Below are positions 4,471 to 5,270 of a stretch of 5,270 nucleotides of DNA, piece by piece. Under the pieces are notes generated by a model. The model was not told the origin of the DNA. It searched no databases and was given only the letters and a program-made list of their open reading frames with translations. The translations under genes and the position numbers were made by a program. The first letter of the stretch is position 1; each line of letters starts with the position of its first letter. Origin of the DNA: Comamonas_F sp047606565 (GTDB taxonomy: Bacteria > Pseudomonadota > Gammaproteobacteria > Burkholderiales > Burkholderiaceae_C); assembly GCA_047606565.1 (NCBI GenBank), contig JASGEH010000111.1:1-5270 (forward strand), written 5' to 3'.

Positions 4471-5270
4471 GCCGGGTCTTCACCATCACCCTGAACGCGG
4501 CGATCGACCAGACCGTCACCCTCGACCAGCTGGTGCCGGGCGAGGTCCACCGCGCGCACGGCCAGCAGCTCGAAGCCGGCGGCAAGGGCGTGGGCGTGGC
4601 CTCGGTGCTGGCGGCGCTGGGCGTGCCAGTCACCGCCAGCGGCTGGCTGGGCGCCGACAACGACGGCCTGTTCGCGCAGACCTTCGCCGCGCGCGGCATC
4701 GCCGACGGCATGCTGCGCGTGCCCGGCCACACCCGCACCAACATCAAGCTGGCCGACCGCCAGCGCGGCGACACCACCGACATCAACCTGCCGGGCCTGG
4801 CGCTGGCCGGCCCCGCGCTGGCCGAGGCGCGCCAGGCGCTGGTCGCGCGACTGGCCGCCGAGGTCGGCCCCGGCGACTGGTGCGAGCTGGCCGGCAGCCT
4901 GCCGCCCGGCGTGGATGCCGGCTTCTGGCTCGAACTGGCCCACGGCCTGCAGCAGCGCGGCGCGCAACTGGTGGTCGACGTCGCCGGCGCCACGCTGCGC
5001 GAGGTGCTCGACGGCTGGGCCGCACAGGTCTCGCCCACGCAAGGCCCAGCGCTCATCAAGCCCAACCGTGCCGAGCTGGAGGAACTGCTGGCGCGCCCCC
5101 TGCCCGACGCGGCCAACCTGGCCGAGGCCGCCGATGCGCTGCGCGCGCGCGGCGTGCAACGCGTGGTGGTCTCGCTGGGCGGCGACGGCGCCCTCATCGC
5201 CGGCCCCGAAGGCCGCTGGCTGGCGCGGCCGCCGCGCGTGCCGGTGGCCACCACCGTGGGCGCCGGCGAC
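4467..5270 (+). CDS. fruK: 1-phosphofructokinase FruK (3' end cut by window edge)
   Basis: FruK is a PfkB/ribokinase-family kinase that phosphorylates fructose 1-phosphate, the product of PTS uptake, to fructose 1,6-bisphosphate using ATP. The 268 visible residues include the N-terminal strand RVFTITLNAAIDQTV with Asp14, the AGGKG motif at 37-41, Arg90 in the substrate-binding TRTNIKL, and GSLPPG at 143-148. They also include the ATP-site motif IKPNRAEL at 197-204, VSLGGDGA at 235-242, and the second PfkB signature, reached as VGAGD. The last base of the window completes the catalytic Asp268. The family is usually about 305-320 aa, so some 40-50 residues lie outside. Residue 43 is Gly (GGKGVGVA), where the family normally has Asn (GGKGVNVA). 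The ATGA overlap with fruB and the strong ribosome site place it in the same operon, so it shares the fruB promoter and operator. Confidence 0.95.
   Translation, partial: MSRVFTITLNAAIDQTVTLDQLVPGEVHRAHGQQLEAGGKGVGVASVLAALGVPVTASGWLGADNDGLFAQTFAARGIADGMLRVPGHTRTNIKLADRQRGDTTDINLPGLALAGPALAEARQALVARLAAEVGPGDWCELAGSLPPGVDAGFWLELAHGLQQRGAQLVVDVAGATLREVLDGWAAQVSPTQGPALIKPNRAELEELLARPLPDAANLAEAADALRARGVQRVVVSLGGDGALIAGPEGRWLARPPRVPVATTVGAGD

Noticed and set aside
3879..5254. Minus-strand open frames antisense to fruB/fruK
   Set aside because: Same shadow effect; the plus-strand frames hold the intact Enzyme I and PfkB signatures.
4467..5270. fruK as a truncated pseudogene
   Set aside because: The frame is open to the last base and stops only because the window ends, just at the catalytic Asp.
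1..5270. Mobile elements, CRISPR arrays, tRNA or rRNA genes, toxin or phage genes
   Set aside because: No spaced direct repeats, transposase motifs, tRNA-like cloverleafs or foreign-composition segments were seen. The window is fully explained by the fructose locus, greB and the control region.

Overview
The window is very GC-rich and coding-dense, with strong GCC/GGC/CTG codon preference. Its gene set suggests a betaproteobacterium of the order Burkholderiales (Comamonadaceae/Alcaligenaceae-like). That placement is an inference from protein style and gene content, not a proof. It holds most of a fructose phosphotransferase (PTS) locus arranged as two divergent units around a 259-bp control region.

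Left of the control region, reading leftwards, are a LacI-family regulator (fruR, 1580 to 558) and then greB, an RNA polymerase cleavage factor (561 running off the left edge). The fruR stop and the greB start share the four bases TTGA, so the two are probably co-transcribed and translationally coupled.

Right of the control region, reading rightwards, are fruB (1840-4470) and fruK (4467 running off the right edge). FruB is a triple-fusion PTS protein (EIIA-HPr-Enzyme I). FruK is 1-phosphofructokinase. They overlap by ATGA. Together they carry phosphate from PEP to incoming fructose and then convert fructose 1-phosphate to fructose 1,6-bisphosphate. The membrane permease (FruA, IIBC) is not in the window and would be expected just downstream.

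The control region (1581-1839) is the most informative non-coding part. It has a well-formed sigma-70-type promoter for fruB (TTGAGT, 17-bp spacer, GATAAT). It has two near-identical copies (13/14) of a TGGTATCGATTTC-type site in opposite orientation. One copy lies at the predicted fruB transcription start and the other just in front of fruR. These look like FruR operators that would repress fruB and autoregulate fruR-greB, with fructose 1-phosphate as the likely inducer by analogy with Cra/FruR. Between them lies an AT-rich palindrome (AAACATG-TC-CATGTTT) that the FruR sites do not explain. The fruB leader contains a GC-rich hairpin followed by a T-rich stretch.

Overall this is a recognisable metabolic locus rather than a new system. 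The points most worth checking are the unexplained palindrome, the fruR-greB coupling, and a Gly in FruK where the family normally has a substrate-contacting Asn.
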